Positions 9,111 through 18,001 of a stretch of 64,000 nucleotides of DNA are shown piece after piece; the stretch's first letter is position 1; each line of letters begins with the position of its first letter. Position numbers and translations under genes: made by a program. This stretch comes from Deltaproteobacteria bacterium CSP1-8 (GTDB lineage Bacteria > Desulfobacterota > Deferrimicrobia > Deferrimicrobiales > Deferrimicrobiaceae): NCBI GenBank assembly GCA_001443455.1, contig LDXO01000010.1, positions 1 through 64,000 of the forward strand, given 5' to 3'. The notes beneath the pieces are model-generated. The model searched no databases, was not told where the DNA came from, and saw only the letters and a list, made by a program, of their open reading frames with translations.

Positions 9111-12100
9111 TCATCGCGCCGTAGATGGAAGGTCAGGGATCCTCGCCGGGTCCTCCGCACCCGACTCCCGCTCCTTCCCGTGGTCGCGGGCGATGAGCAT
9201 GTAGATGGATGGGACGACGAACAGGGTGAAGAGGGTGCCGATGAACATGCCGCCGACCAGCACCAGGCCGATCGAATTCCGCGCGGCGGCGCCGGGGCCG
9301 GTGACCAGGGTCAGCGGGAAATGGCCGCCGATGGTGGCGGCGCTGGTCATGAGGATCGGGCGGAGTCGGGTCATCGCCGCCTGACGCACGGCCGCAATCT
9401 TCGGCAGGCCCTGGAGCTGCAGCTTGTTGGCGAATTCGACGATCAGGATGCCGTTCTTGGACACCAGCCCGACCAGGGTCACCAGCCCGACCTGCGAGTA
9501 GATGTTGAGGGTGGTGGTCCAGCCGTTGGTCCAGAACGGGACATTCGGGTCGGGCATCTTCAGGAACGTGAAGAGGAGCGCGCCGAACATGGCCAACGGC
9601 ACCGAACCCGCCAGGATGACGAACGGGTCACGGAAGCTGTTGAATTGGGCCGCCAGCACCAGGAATATCAGGACGATGGCCAGTCCGAAGGCGGGCAGGA
9701 ACCTGTGCCCTTCGGTACGCAGCTGGCGGGACTCGCCGGTGTAGTCGATGACGTACCCCTTGGGCAGGACCTTCGCCGCTTCGTCCTCCATGAAGCGCAG
9801 CGCCTCGTCGAGCGGTCGGACGGCCACGCCGCTGATCTTGACCGCGTTCAGCTGCTGGAAGCGGTTGAGCGAACGGGGCACGACCGATTCGCGCAGGGTG
9901 GCCACGGTGCTCAAGGGGATCAGCCTGCCGTTCGGACCGGTAACGTAGACCTCCTTGAGCTGGCCGGGGTTGAGACGGTCCACCCGCTGGATCTGCGGAA
10001 TGACCTTGTAGCTGCGGCCCGAGATGTCGAAGCGGTTGACGAAGTCGCCGCCGACCAGCCCGCCCAGGTCGCCGCCGATCTGCTCCAGGCTGAGCCCCAG
10101 GGAGGCCACCTTGTCCCGGTCGATGACGAATTCGGACTGGGGCTGGTCGATCTTGACGTCGATCAACGGCGGGAAGGCGAACATCCCGCTCTGCATCGCC
10201 TTCATCTGCAGGTTTTGGGCGAATTCCAGGATCTGGCCGGTTTCGGCCGTCGAAGCCATCACGAATTCGACCGGGAAATCGCCGCCGCCGGGGAGGGCCG
10301 CCGGGGTGACCGGGAAGATCCGGATGCCGGGAACCTTCTGCAGCGCCTGCTGGACACCGGGGAGAATCTCGAAGATGGATCGCTCGCGATCATCCCATGG
10401 TTTGGCGACCATGCCCCCGAAACCGGAGTTGGGGAAGGTGATCTGGAAGGTGAAGTCGGTTTCCGGCACCTCGTGGAAGACCCGGTTGACCTCCGCGGCG
10501 AAGAGGCTGTTCTGGTCGAGGGTGGAGTTGGCGGACGCGTCGAGGATGCCGAAGATGACCCCCTGGTCCTCCATCGGAGCCAGCTCCTTGGCGGACATGA
10601 CGAACATCGGCACGGTGACGAGGGATACCGCGATCCAGACCGCGTAGACCGCCGGACGCGCCGACAGGGTGGAATCGAGACGGCGGCCGTAGGCGTTTTT
10701 CAGGCGCTCGAGATCGCGGGTGATGCGGCCGGCCAGGCCGCGCTCCCCGGCGCCGGGCTTGAGCAGCCTGGCCGACATGAGCGGCGACAGGGTCAGGGCC
10801 ACGATCCCGGAGATGGCGACCGCTCCCGCCAGAGTGAAGGCGAACTCCCGGAAGAGCGCGCCGGTCAGCCCCCCCTGCAGACCGATGGGGAGGTAGACCG
10901 CCGCCAGGGTGACGGTCATGGCGATGATCGGACCGACCAGTTCGCGGGCGCCGGTGAGGGCCGCTTCGATGGGAGGTTTTCCTTCGCGCAGGTGGCGTTC
11001 CACGTTCTCCACCACCACGATGGCGTCGTCGACCACCAGCCCGACCGAGAGAACGATGGCCAACAGGGTGAGCAGGTTCACGGTGAACCCGAAGGCCTGC
11101 ATCAGGAAGACGCCGCCGATCAGCGACACCGGGATCGCCACCACCGGGACGAGGACCGAACGGAAGGAGCCCAGGAACAGGAAGATGACGACCATGACGA
11201 TCATCAGCGTGTCGCCGAGGGTCTTGAGCACCTCCCTGATGGCGCTCGAGATGTACTCCGTGGCGTCATAGGCGACGCGGGCCTCGAGGCCGACGGGAAG
11301 GTCACGCCGGATCGATTCCATCTCGGCCCGTACCGCCTTGATGACGTCGAGGGAGTTCGCGTTGGGGAGCGGCCAGATCCCCATGAACACCGCCGTCTGG
11401 CCGGAGAAGCGGACCTCGGCGTCGTAGTCCTCGGCTCCCAGAACCACGTCGGCGATGTCGCCCAGCCGGATGATGGTCCCGTTGTTCTGGCGCACCACCA
11501 GGCGCTTGAACTCGTTAACCGTACTGAGGTTCGTGTCGGCGGTCAGGTCGACCTGGATGAAGGCCCCCTTGCTCCGGCCCAGCGCGGCCAGGAAGTTGTT
11601 GGCGGCCAGCGCCCGGCGCACCTGGGCCGGACTGATGTCTTGGGCGGCCATCCGTTCCGGCTTGAGCCAGATGCGCATGGCGAAGGTGCGGGCGCCGAGG
11701 ACGTCGGCACGCTGCACCCCCTGGATGGCGGAAAGGCGGGGCTGGACGACGCGCACCAGGTAGTCCGTGATCTCGTTCTGCTTCAGGAGGTCGGAACTGA
11801 AGCTCAAGTAGGCCGAGGCGAACTGGCTGTCGGCCGACTCGATGTTGATGACCGGCACCTCCGCCTCCGGAGGGAGGTCGCGGCGCACCTGGTCCACCTT
11901 GGAGCCGATCTCGGCCAGGGCTTTGGTGGAATCGTAATTGAGACGGAGGCGCACCTTGATCGTGGAGAGGCCGAGGGCGCTTTGCGATTCCATGTACTCG
12001 ATGCCGTCGGCGGCCGCGATGACGCGCTCCAGCGGCGAGGTGACAAAGCCCCGCACCAGGTCCGCGCTTGCGCCGACGTACACGGTGGTGACGGTGACCG

Positions 12101-12230
12101 TCGCGTTCTCGCTGCGGGGGTACTGGCGCACGTTGAGGGTCCGGATCGCCTGGAGGCCGGCGATGATGATGACCAGGTTGACCACCAGGGCCAGAACGGG
12201 ACGGCGGATGAACAGGTCGGTGATATTCAT
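9111..12230 (-). CDS. RND efflux transporter (AcrB/MexB/HAE1-like)
   Basis: MNITDLFIRRPVLALVVNLVIIIAGL...; about 1040 aa; GGVFLMQAFGFTVNLLTLLAIVLSVGLVVDDAIVVVENVERH. Confidence 0.95.
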   Translation of the reverse strand: MNITDLFIRRPVLALVVNLVIIIAGLQAIRTLNVRQYPRSENATVTVTTVYVGASADLVRGFVTSPLERVIAAADGIEYMESQSALGLSTIKVRLRLNYDSTKALAEIGSKVDQVRRDLPPEAEVPVINIESADSQFASAYLSFSSDLLKQNEITDYLVRVVQPRLSAIQGVQRADVLGARTFAMRIWLKPERMAAQDISPAQVRRALAANNFLAALGRSKGAFIQVDLTADTNLSTVNEFKRLVVRQNNGTIIRLGDIADVVLGAEDYDAEVRFSGQTAVFMGIWPLPNANSLDVIKAVRAEMESIRRDLPVGLEARVAYDATEYISSAIREVLKTLGDTLMIVMVVIFLFLGSFRSVLVPVVAIPVSLIGGVFLMQAFGFTVNLLTLLAIVLSVGLVVDDAIVVVENVERHLREGKPPIEAALTGARELVGPIIAMTVTLAAVYLPIGLQGGLTGALFREFAFTLAGAVAISGIVALTLSPLMSARLLKPGAGERGLAGRITRDLERLKNAYGRRLDSTLSARPAVYAVWIAVSLVTVPMFVMSAKELAPMEDQGVIFGILDASANSTLDQNSLFAAEVNRVFHEVPETDFTFQITFPNSGFGGMVAKPWDDRERSIFEILPGVQQALQKVPGIRIFPVTPAALPGGGDFPVEFVMASTAETGQILEFAQNLQMKAMQSGMFAFPPLIDVKIDQPQSEFVIDRDKVASLGLSLEQIGGDLGGLVGGDFVNRFDISGRSYKVIPQIQRVDRLNPGQLKEVYVTGPNGRLIPLSTVATLRESVVPRSLNRFQQLNAVKISGVAVRPLDEALRFMEDEAAKVLPKGYVIDYTGESRQLRTEGHRFLPAFGLAIVLIFLVLAAQFNSFRDPFVILAGSVPLAMFGALLFTFLKMPDPNVPFWTNGWTTTLNIYSQVGLVTLVGLVSKNGILIVEFANKLQLQGLPKIAAVRQAAMTRLRPILMTSAATIGGHFPLTLVTGPGAAARNSIGLVLVGGMFIGTLFTLFVVPSIYMLIARDHGKERESGAEDPARIPDLPSTAR

Positions 12231-12234
12231 GGCT

Positions 12235-13356
12235 TCAGTTGTTCTCCGGGGTGGGCGCTTTCGCAAAAGGCGGGGCGAGCCGGTTGTCGACCACCACCGC
12301 CTGGCCGTTGCGCAGCTTGAAGACGCCGGTGCTGACGACGGTCTCCCCCTCCTTCAGTCCCTCGGTGACGGCCACGAAGTCGCCCCGCTTCTCGCCCAGT
12401 CGCACGAACTGCTGGCGTACCGCCTTGCCCCCCTTCCCCTCCGTATCCTCGACGACCACGAAGACCGAGTCGCCGTAAGGGGCATAGAGAACGGCCGTGG
12501 CCGGAATGGACAGCACCTTCTGCCGGTCCGGGAGGCCGACCGCCACGTTGACGAACATCCCGGGCCGGAGCTTTTCCGCCCGGTTCGTCACCGTCGCCTG
12601 CAGCCGGACGCTGCGGGTTTCGGCGTCCACCAGCGGGTTCACGGCCGTGATGCGCCCCTGGATCGCCGGGCCGGGCAGGCAATCGCAGGTCACCCGCACC
12701 GGCAGGCCGGGGCGCAACCGGGACAGCTCCTGCTGGGGGAGGGTGAAGTCGACATAGATCGGGTCGAGGGATTGCAGCGTGACGATCGGGTCCCCTTCGC
12801 GCAATATCTGGCCGAGGTTGACCTGCCGGATGCCGAGGCGGCCGCTGAAGGGGGCGCGGATCGTCTTCTTGCCGATCGTGGCGCGGATGTTGTTTGCCTG
12901 GGCCGTCGCCTGCTCGGAATTGGCAACGGAGGCGTCGTAGCCCGCCTGGGAAATGATCTGTTCCGCCACCATCTCGGTGTCCCGGGCAAGAACGGTCCGA
13001 GCCAGGTTCGCCTGGGCCACGGCGCCGGGGAGTAGGGCCTCTTCCACGCTCGTGTCCTGGCGGATCAACAGGTCCCCCTGCTCCACCTTCGCTCCCGATT
13101 CGAAGGCGATGTGCACGACCTTCCCCGGCAGCTCGGCGGCGACGGTGACCCCCTGGACCGCGGTCAAAGAGCCGACCGCCGTCAGCGTGGTCTCCCACGA
13201 TTCGGCACGGGACACGGCAGTGGTTACGGTCTCCGGCTTCGGTACGGCGTTCCCGGCCTGGGCGATCATCGCCTGGATCTGCAGGGCCTTGACGGCGGAC
13301 AGCGCGCCGATGAGCACCACCAGGCCAAGGATGACGAAAAGGATGCGCTTTTTCAT
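12235..13356 (-). CDS. RND membrane-fusion protein
   Basis: MKKRILFVILGLVVLIGAL; AELPGKVVHIAFESGAKVEQGDLLIRQD; adjacent to RND pump. Confidence 0.93.
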   Translation of the reverse strand: MKKRILFVILGLVVLIGALSAVKALQIQAMIAQAGNAVPKPETVTTAVSRAESWETTLTAVGSLTAVQGVTVAAELPGKVVHIAFESGAKVEQGDLLIRQDTSVEEALLPGAVAQANLARTVLARDTEMVAEQIISQAGYDASVANSEQATAQANNIRATIGKKTIRAPFSGRLGIRQVNLGQILREGDPIVTLQSLDPIYVDFTLPQQELSRLRPGLPVRVTCDCLPGPAIQGRITAVNPLVDAETRSVRLQATVTNRAEKLRPGMFVNVAVGLPDRQKVLSIPATAVLYAPYGDSVFVVVEDTEGKGGKAVRQQFVRLGEKRGDFVAVTEGLKEGETVVSTGVFKLRNGQAVVVDNRLAPPFAKAPTPENN

Positions 13357-13381
13357 GGTCGGACGGCTCCGTGGATAGTTT

Positions 13382-14935
13382 TCAATCGTTCCTTGATGTT
13401 GTTGACATTCCGTCTTCCGGTTCGCGGTTCCACCACCCGCCGCCGAGCGCCTGGAAGAGCGCGGCGGTGTCCGAAAACCTCGCGGCCTGGGCCTGGACGA
13501 GGCCGATCCGCGCCTGCTGGTGCTGGCGCTCGGCATTGAGCAGCGTCAGATAACTCGCTCCGCCCAGACGGAACGCCTGCCGGGCGAGGTCGAGCGCGGC
13601 TTTGGCGGCCGATTCGGCGTCCGCCTGCGCCTTGAGCGCCTGCGCATCCATCTCCAGGGCGCGCAGCGCATCGGCCACGTTTTGAAACGCGAGGAGAACG
13701 GTCTCGCGGTACTGCGCCTCGGCCTGGTCGTAGGCGGCAACAGCGGCACGGCGCCTGGCGGTCAGCTCCCCGCCCCGGAAGACAGGCTGGAGCATCCCGC
13801 CCCCGAGACTCCACACGGACGTCCCGCTGCCGAACAGATCCTTTCCCCTCGCCGCCTCCGACCCGAGGCTGCCGGTCAGGGCAACCTGCGGGTAGAGGTT
13901 GGCCGTGGCAACGCCGATGCGGGCGCTTGCCGCATGAAGGAGCTCTTCCGCGGCGCGGATGTCCGGGCGCTGCCGCGCCAGAGACGAAGGGAGGCTCACC
14001 GGCAGTTCCTGCGGCAGGCTCATCCCGTCGAGGTCGAATTCGGGGAGCGTCCCCGCATCCCCGGGAAACCGGCCGGCAAGCACCGCCAGCCGGTGCCGGA
14101 TCTGGGCAAGCTGTTTTTCCAGCGGAGGCAGGGTCGCCCGGGTCTGGGCGAGCTGGGCCTGCTGGGCGAGGACGTCCGGGCGGGAGACCCCTCCGAGCTG
14201 GAACTGCCGTTCCACCAGGGCCAGCTGCTGTTCCTCCGCCTCCACGATTTCCCGGGTCGCCCGGATCTGGGCGCGCAGCGCCGCCTCCTGCACCGCAGTG
14301 GTGACCAGGTTGGCGGTGAGGGTGAGCCAGGCCCCTTCCCGCTGGAAACGCTGGAAATCGACCTCCGCACCCAGGGCCTCCAGCTCGCGCCGCGTGCCGC
14401 CGAACAGATCGAGCGCGTACGAGACGCTCACCGAGGCGTTGTAGAGGGTGAAGGATGAGCTCGTGTTCTCCGGCAGGCCGAACGAGGCGCCCGAGATCTT
14501 CTGCCTGCCTGCCGTGGCGTTGCCGTCGACGTTTGGAAGCAAAGCGCCGAATTGCGCCCGGCGGTTCTCCTCGGCCACGCGGAGCGTCGCCTGCGCCGCG
14601 GCGAGCGTCGGGCTGTCCGAAAGCGCTTGGCGGATCAACCGGTCCAGGGCCTCGGAACGGAACAGTGACCACCACCGGGAGGGAATCTCCTCCCCGAAGA
14701 CGAAGCGCTGGGGCGCGCCGCCGGCAACCGGCGAGGCGGCCGTCGTATCCGGCAGCGCCTCCGACGTGTAGGACGAGACCGCAGGGGGGGTGGGCCGGCG
14801 GAAATCCGGGCCGACCGCACATCCGGCGAGAGCCGCAGCAAGGAGCACGGCATGCAGCCGGGTAAGACGCCCCCTGTCCTTATGTTTCGATGACGTTCTC
14901 CTGACCTCGGGCCGCATCTTGCGCATGGACCTCAT
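13382..14935 (-). CDS. NodT-family efflux outer-membrane lipoprotein
   Basis: LAGCAVGPDFRRPTPP...WWSLFRSEALDRLIRQAL; typical TolC-like repeats; completes RND operon. Confidence 0.93.
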   Translation of the reverse strand: MRSMRKMRPEVRRTSSKHKDRGRLTRLHAVLLAAALAGCAVGPDFRRPTPPAVSSYTSEALPDTTAASPVAGGAPQRFVFGEEIPSRWWSLFRSEALDRLIRQALSDSPTLAAAQATLRVAEENRRAQFGALLPNVDGNATAGRQKISGASFGLPENTSSSFTLYNASVSVSYALDLFGGTRRELEALGAEVDFQRFQREGAWLTLTANLVTTAVQEAALRAQIRATREIVEAEEQQLALVERQFQLGGVSRPDVLAQQAQLAQTRATLPPLEKQLAQIRHRLAVLAGRFPGDAGTLPEFDLDGMSLPQELPVSLPSSLARQRPDIRAAEELLHAASARIGVATANLYPQVALTGSLGSEAARGKDLFGSGTSVWSLGGGMLQPVFRGGELTARRRAAVAAYDQAEAQYRETVLLAFQNVADALRALEMDAQALKAQADAESAAKAALDLARQAFRLGGASYLTLLNAERQHQQARIGLVQAQAARFSDTAALFQALGGGWWNREPEDGMSTTSRND

Positions 14936-15032
14936 CGTTCCCCTTATGTGAGATGACCGGCCGGTCCACTCCTCCATCCCTTCCGTGCCCAGGATCCGGC
15001 CGCTTATCCGGCCGGATGCCCGGGCGCCGAAG

Positions 15033-15239
15033 TCAGGGGAGAAGATCGCCTTCTCCCCCAACTCGTATAAATCGTAAATTGCCTTGTCTATTAAGATTAG
15101 ATGGGATGACCAGGGTTGGGATTCCGCCACCGGTTAGAAGCCGGATATCCCCGCCGACCAGAAATCGACGGCGGGCCGTGAGGGCGCAGCGGATGAACTT
15201 GTCGCCGGCCCGATCCCGCGGGTACCCGGCCCCACGCAA
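15033..15239 (-). pseudogene. PIN-domain C-terminal relic
   Basis: GDKFIRCALTARRRFLVGGDIRLLTGGGIPTLVI resembles PIN C-terminal D.....A......L(V/I)(S/T)GD..LL; no N-terminus. Confidence 0.35.
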
Positions 15240-15430
15240 CCTCTTCCGGCGCCTTTACGCCGCCAGGATACCCGTTGTCAAGTCGGCCTCGCAGGCGCGA
15301 CGGACCAGGCGGCCCACGACGTCCGCCGCTCCTTGGGCCAGGCGGTTTAGGACTTCCGGGGTGTGGACGAGTTGGGGCCCCGCGCCGAATCGGCGATCCG
15401 GCCCATTTGTTTTTGCCCCCGATCCTTCGG

Positions 15431-15919
15431 CTACTTCGAAAAGGCGTCGACCCCCGCCTTTGCAACCTGGGAGTCCTCCGAGGACTTTGCCCCGCTGACA
15501 CCGATTCCTCCAACGACCATGCCGTCCACGATGAACGGCAGGCCGCCCTCCCTCGGGAGGGTGTTCGGGAATGTGAGGATCGCGTTGTTTCCCGCGTTGA
15601 CCGCATCCTCAAGGGCCTTGGTGGGCCGCCGGAACGCCACCGCGGTGCGGGCTTTTCCGATCGCCACATCGATGGAGCCGACCTGTCCTCCGTCGAGCCG
15701 CTCCAAGCAGATCAAGTGGCCTCCGTCGTCCACGACGGCGATGATCATCTTCCAGTTATTCTTCCGGGACTCTTCCGCCGCCCCGGCGACCGCCTTCTTC
15801 GCGTCCTCCAGGGACAGGCTCTTCTTCGTCAGAAGTTCCCCGGACGCCGCGCCTGCGATCAATACTCCCGCCAGGACCGCCAGGCCGATTCCGATCAATG
15901 TTCCGCGCACGTTGACCAT
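15431..15919 (-). CDS. GlcG/HbpS-family heme-binding-like exported protein
   Basis: LSLEDAKKAVAGAAEESRKNNWKMIIAVVDDGGHLICLERLDGGQVGSIDVAIGKARTAVAFRRPT; ends IGVSGAKSSEDSQVAKAGVDAF. Confidence 0.9.
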   Translation of the reverse strand: MVNVRGTLIGIGLAVLAGVLIAGAASGELLTKKSLSLEDAKKAVAGAAEESRKNNWKMIIAVVDDGGHLICLERLDGGQVGSIDVAIGKARTAVAFRRPTKALEDAVNAGNNAILTFPNTLPREGGLPFIVDGMVVGGIGVSGAKSSEDSQVAKAGVDAFSK

Positions 15920-16213
15920 GGACCTCACCTCCGTAGGATGGGCTTATTGGGAGGTAGGATGACACGCTATCCTTCCGGGTTTCGGGACGATAGGAGGTCC
16001 CAGTCCAACAGGGCATGCTATCCGGATTCCTTCCGGGCAGAAGGCAGGTTCGCGTCCTGCACGGTGCGAAGCCCGGTCACACCCCCGGGGCGGCCTGGCT
16101 GAAGGCGGCCAGGTCCCGCCAGGGGTGGTCGAAGTCGGTGAGGCGGCGGGTGCTGAACGGAAAATGGATGTAGCGGCACGGCACGGAGACGATCCCGGTG
16201 AGCACGCTGACGT

Positions 16214-16615
16214 CTACGAAAGATCCACGTATCCTCTGGGAGTCAAAATCCTCAGGGAGAAGGGAAGATTCTGAAAGGAGATAGGGTCCCGATCGCCCGT
16301 GATGAGATAATCCGCCACGGAAGCATGACAGCATTCGAGCACCATATCGTCCACCGGATCCCTACATACCTTGATCCGCTTCTTCGGATGGACCATTCTG
16401 GCGACCGCCACCACTGCGGCAATACCGGAAATAAGGGCTGTGAACTGCCGGTCGGTGATTTCCCCCTCCGTGTGGAGGAGTGTGGGAACGTCGCGGCACT
16501 CTTTCAACAGTTCTGGAGAGGCGCAGATTCCGGCTTCCGAGAACGCCTTCCGAATCACCTCGCTCGGGGTTCCGCCGAAGGCGAAGGCCGACACCAGAAC
16601 CCCGGTGTCGATCAC
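16214..16615 (-). CDS. PIN-domain toxin
   Basis: VIDTGVLVSAFAFGGTPSEVIRKAF...DPVDDMVLECCHASVADYLITGDRDPISFQ. Confidence 0.85.
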   Translation of the reverse strand: MIDTGVLVSAFAFGGTPSEVIRKAFSEAGICASPELLKECRDVPTLLHTEGEITDRQFTALISGIAAVVAVARMVHPKKRIKVCRDPVDDMVLECCHASVADYLITGDRDPISFQNLPFSLRILTPRGYVDLS

Positions 16616-16619
16616 GATC

Positions 16620-16805
16620 CTACTTTTTCTTTTCGTATGCTTTTTTCCGGATGGTTTTCACCGCCTTCTCAACGTCTTTCGCCTTGAGCTTCGTCTTTTT
16701 GAATGCCTCGCCGGCGATTTTCAAGGCGGCTTCCAGACGTTCTTCGGGGGACAGAACGGAGAGAATATAATCCTCCGGAGCAATCTTTTTCGCCGTCGTC
16801 TTCAT
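16620..16805 (-). CDS. small antitoxin partner of PIN toxin
   Basis: 61 aa Lys-rich ORF directly upstream of the PIN gene, same strand. Confidence 0.55.
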   Translation of the reverse strand: MKTTAKKIAPEDYILSVLSPEERLEAALKIAGEAFKKTKLKAKDVEKAVKTIRKKAYEKKK

Positions 16806-16929
16806 TCGAGCACCTCAGGCCGGTTCATATCCTCTACTCTGACCTGCCCCCCGTATTTAGACCAACTGAACGAGGGGATTTTCGGAAACTGCCTCTATAA
16901 TCCGGTCAGCCCCAAGCAGCAAACCCTCT

Positions 16930-17328
16930 TCACTCGTGACAATATTTTCTTATCTTTGACGCCAGTTTTTCCTCAAGATCATGCTTCCATGTATTGGGCA
17001 AGTCCACCAGGAATGGAAAAGGAGAACTGGGTCGTCTTTTTCTCTTCACACTCTCTTTCTCTCTGGGGTACACGTAGATGTTGATGCGGGTGTCAGGGCG
17101 TGGATCTGCATACAGATGGTAGCCACCCATTCCCCTCCGATAAGATACCCGATTCCCTTCCTCACGCTTTGTGAAACCAACTCCTTTGAGGCGCTCTTCC
17201 GCCCATTCAAGGCCTTCCTGTGAGCGGCAGCTCCCCGCGAATCCCTCCAACAGGCCCCCCTCTATCCCGGGGCCTATAACGAAAACGCGCTCCGTCTCAT
17301 GACGATGGTCGAGTTCCATCGAAATCAC
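16930..17328 (-). CDS. hypothetical protein
   Basis: 132 aa ORF, AT-richer context, no recognised domain. Confidence 0.4.
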   Translation of the reverse strand: MISMELDHRHETERVFVIGPGIEGGLLEGFAGSCRSQEGLEWAEERLKGVGFTKREEGNRVSYRRGMGGYHLYADPRPDTRINIYVYPREKESVKRKRRPSSPFPFLVDLPNTWKHDLEEKLASKIRKYCHE

Positions 17329-17369
17329 GGGTCAACCACATCCGAATACGCAGTTAGCACGATCACCCT

Positions 17370-17678
17370 TCACGCGACGATCTTAACGCAGTTAATGCCT
17401 CCGAATTCATTAGCGATGCAGCAAGAACAAGAAGGATCGTTCTCCCAGTTGCCGTCGGCAAAATAACGGTACTCGTATCTTCCCGTTTCAAGGGAGAGGG
17501 TTGCCTTCCACATTCCTTTCTTATCCTTTTTCATCGGATTCGCCTGGGTATTCCACTGATTGAAATTCCCTACCAAGGAAACATCCTTCGCCTCCGGGGC
17601 AGATAATTCGAATTTGATTTTTTTCTGAAGGGACTTTCCACCCATCGCATTACTTTCTGTCTTTTTTCCTTTTACCAT
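17370..17678 (-). CDS. stand-alone AMPK/CBM48 glycogen-binding domain protein
   Basis: KKIKFELSAPEAKDVSLVGNFNQWNTQANPMKKDKKGMWKATLSLETGRYEYRYFADGNWENDPS. Confidence 0.85.
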   Translation of the reverse strand: MVKGKKTESNAMGGKSLQKKIKFELSAPEAKDVSLVGNFNQWNTQANPMKKDKKGMWKATLSLETGRYEYRYFADGNWENDPSCSCCIANEFGGINCVKIVA

Positions 17679-18001
17679 ATCACCCGACTCCTCGTGTTTT
17701 TTAGCTAGTTATCTGCATTCTCATTTAAAGTAATTGCCTCAATTCCTTGAGCTAACTTACAACATAATCAGTTCCTCCCGTAAGCAAACTATGTAAAACA
17801 ATTGCTATCAAGATATTCCATACACTTACAAAAGTCAACTATTCATTATGTCCTTATGGCGTTCGATGGGCACATTTAAGTATCGGGTGGAGGACGACCC
17901 CCTTTTTCCTCTCCCCATCCCCCCTTGTAGAAGCGCATAATTTAAGTGATGCATCGCGGTACGGTACAGGTCATTCCGTCCGAAAGACAACAGCAACTTC
18001 G

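Noticed and set aside
8994-12320. 1108-aa plus-strand ORF
   Set aside because: Antisense shadow of the RND pump; composition is low-complexity D/E/G/R/Q-rich as expected from a GC-rich antisense frame.
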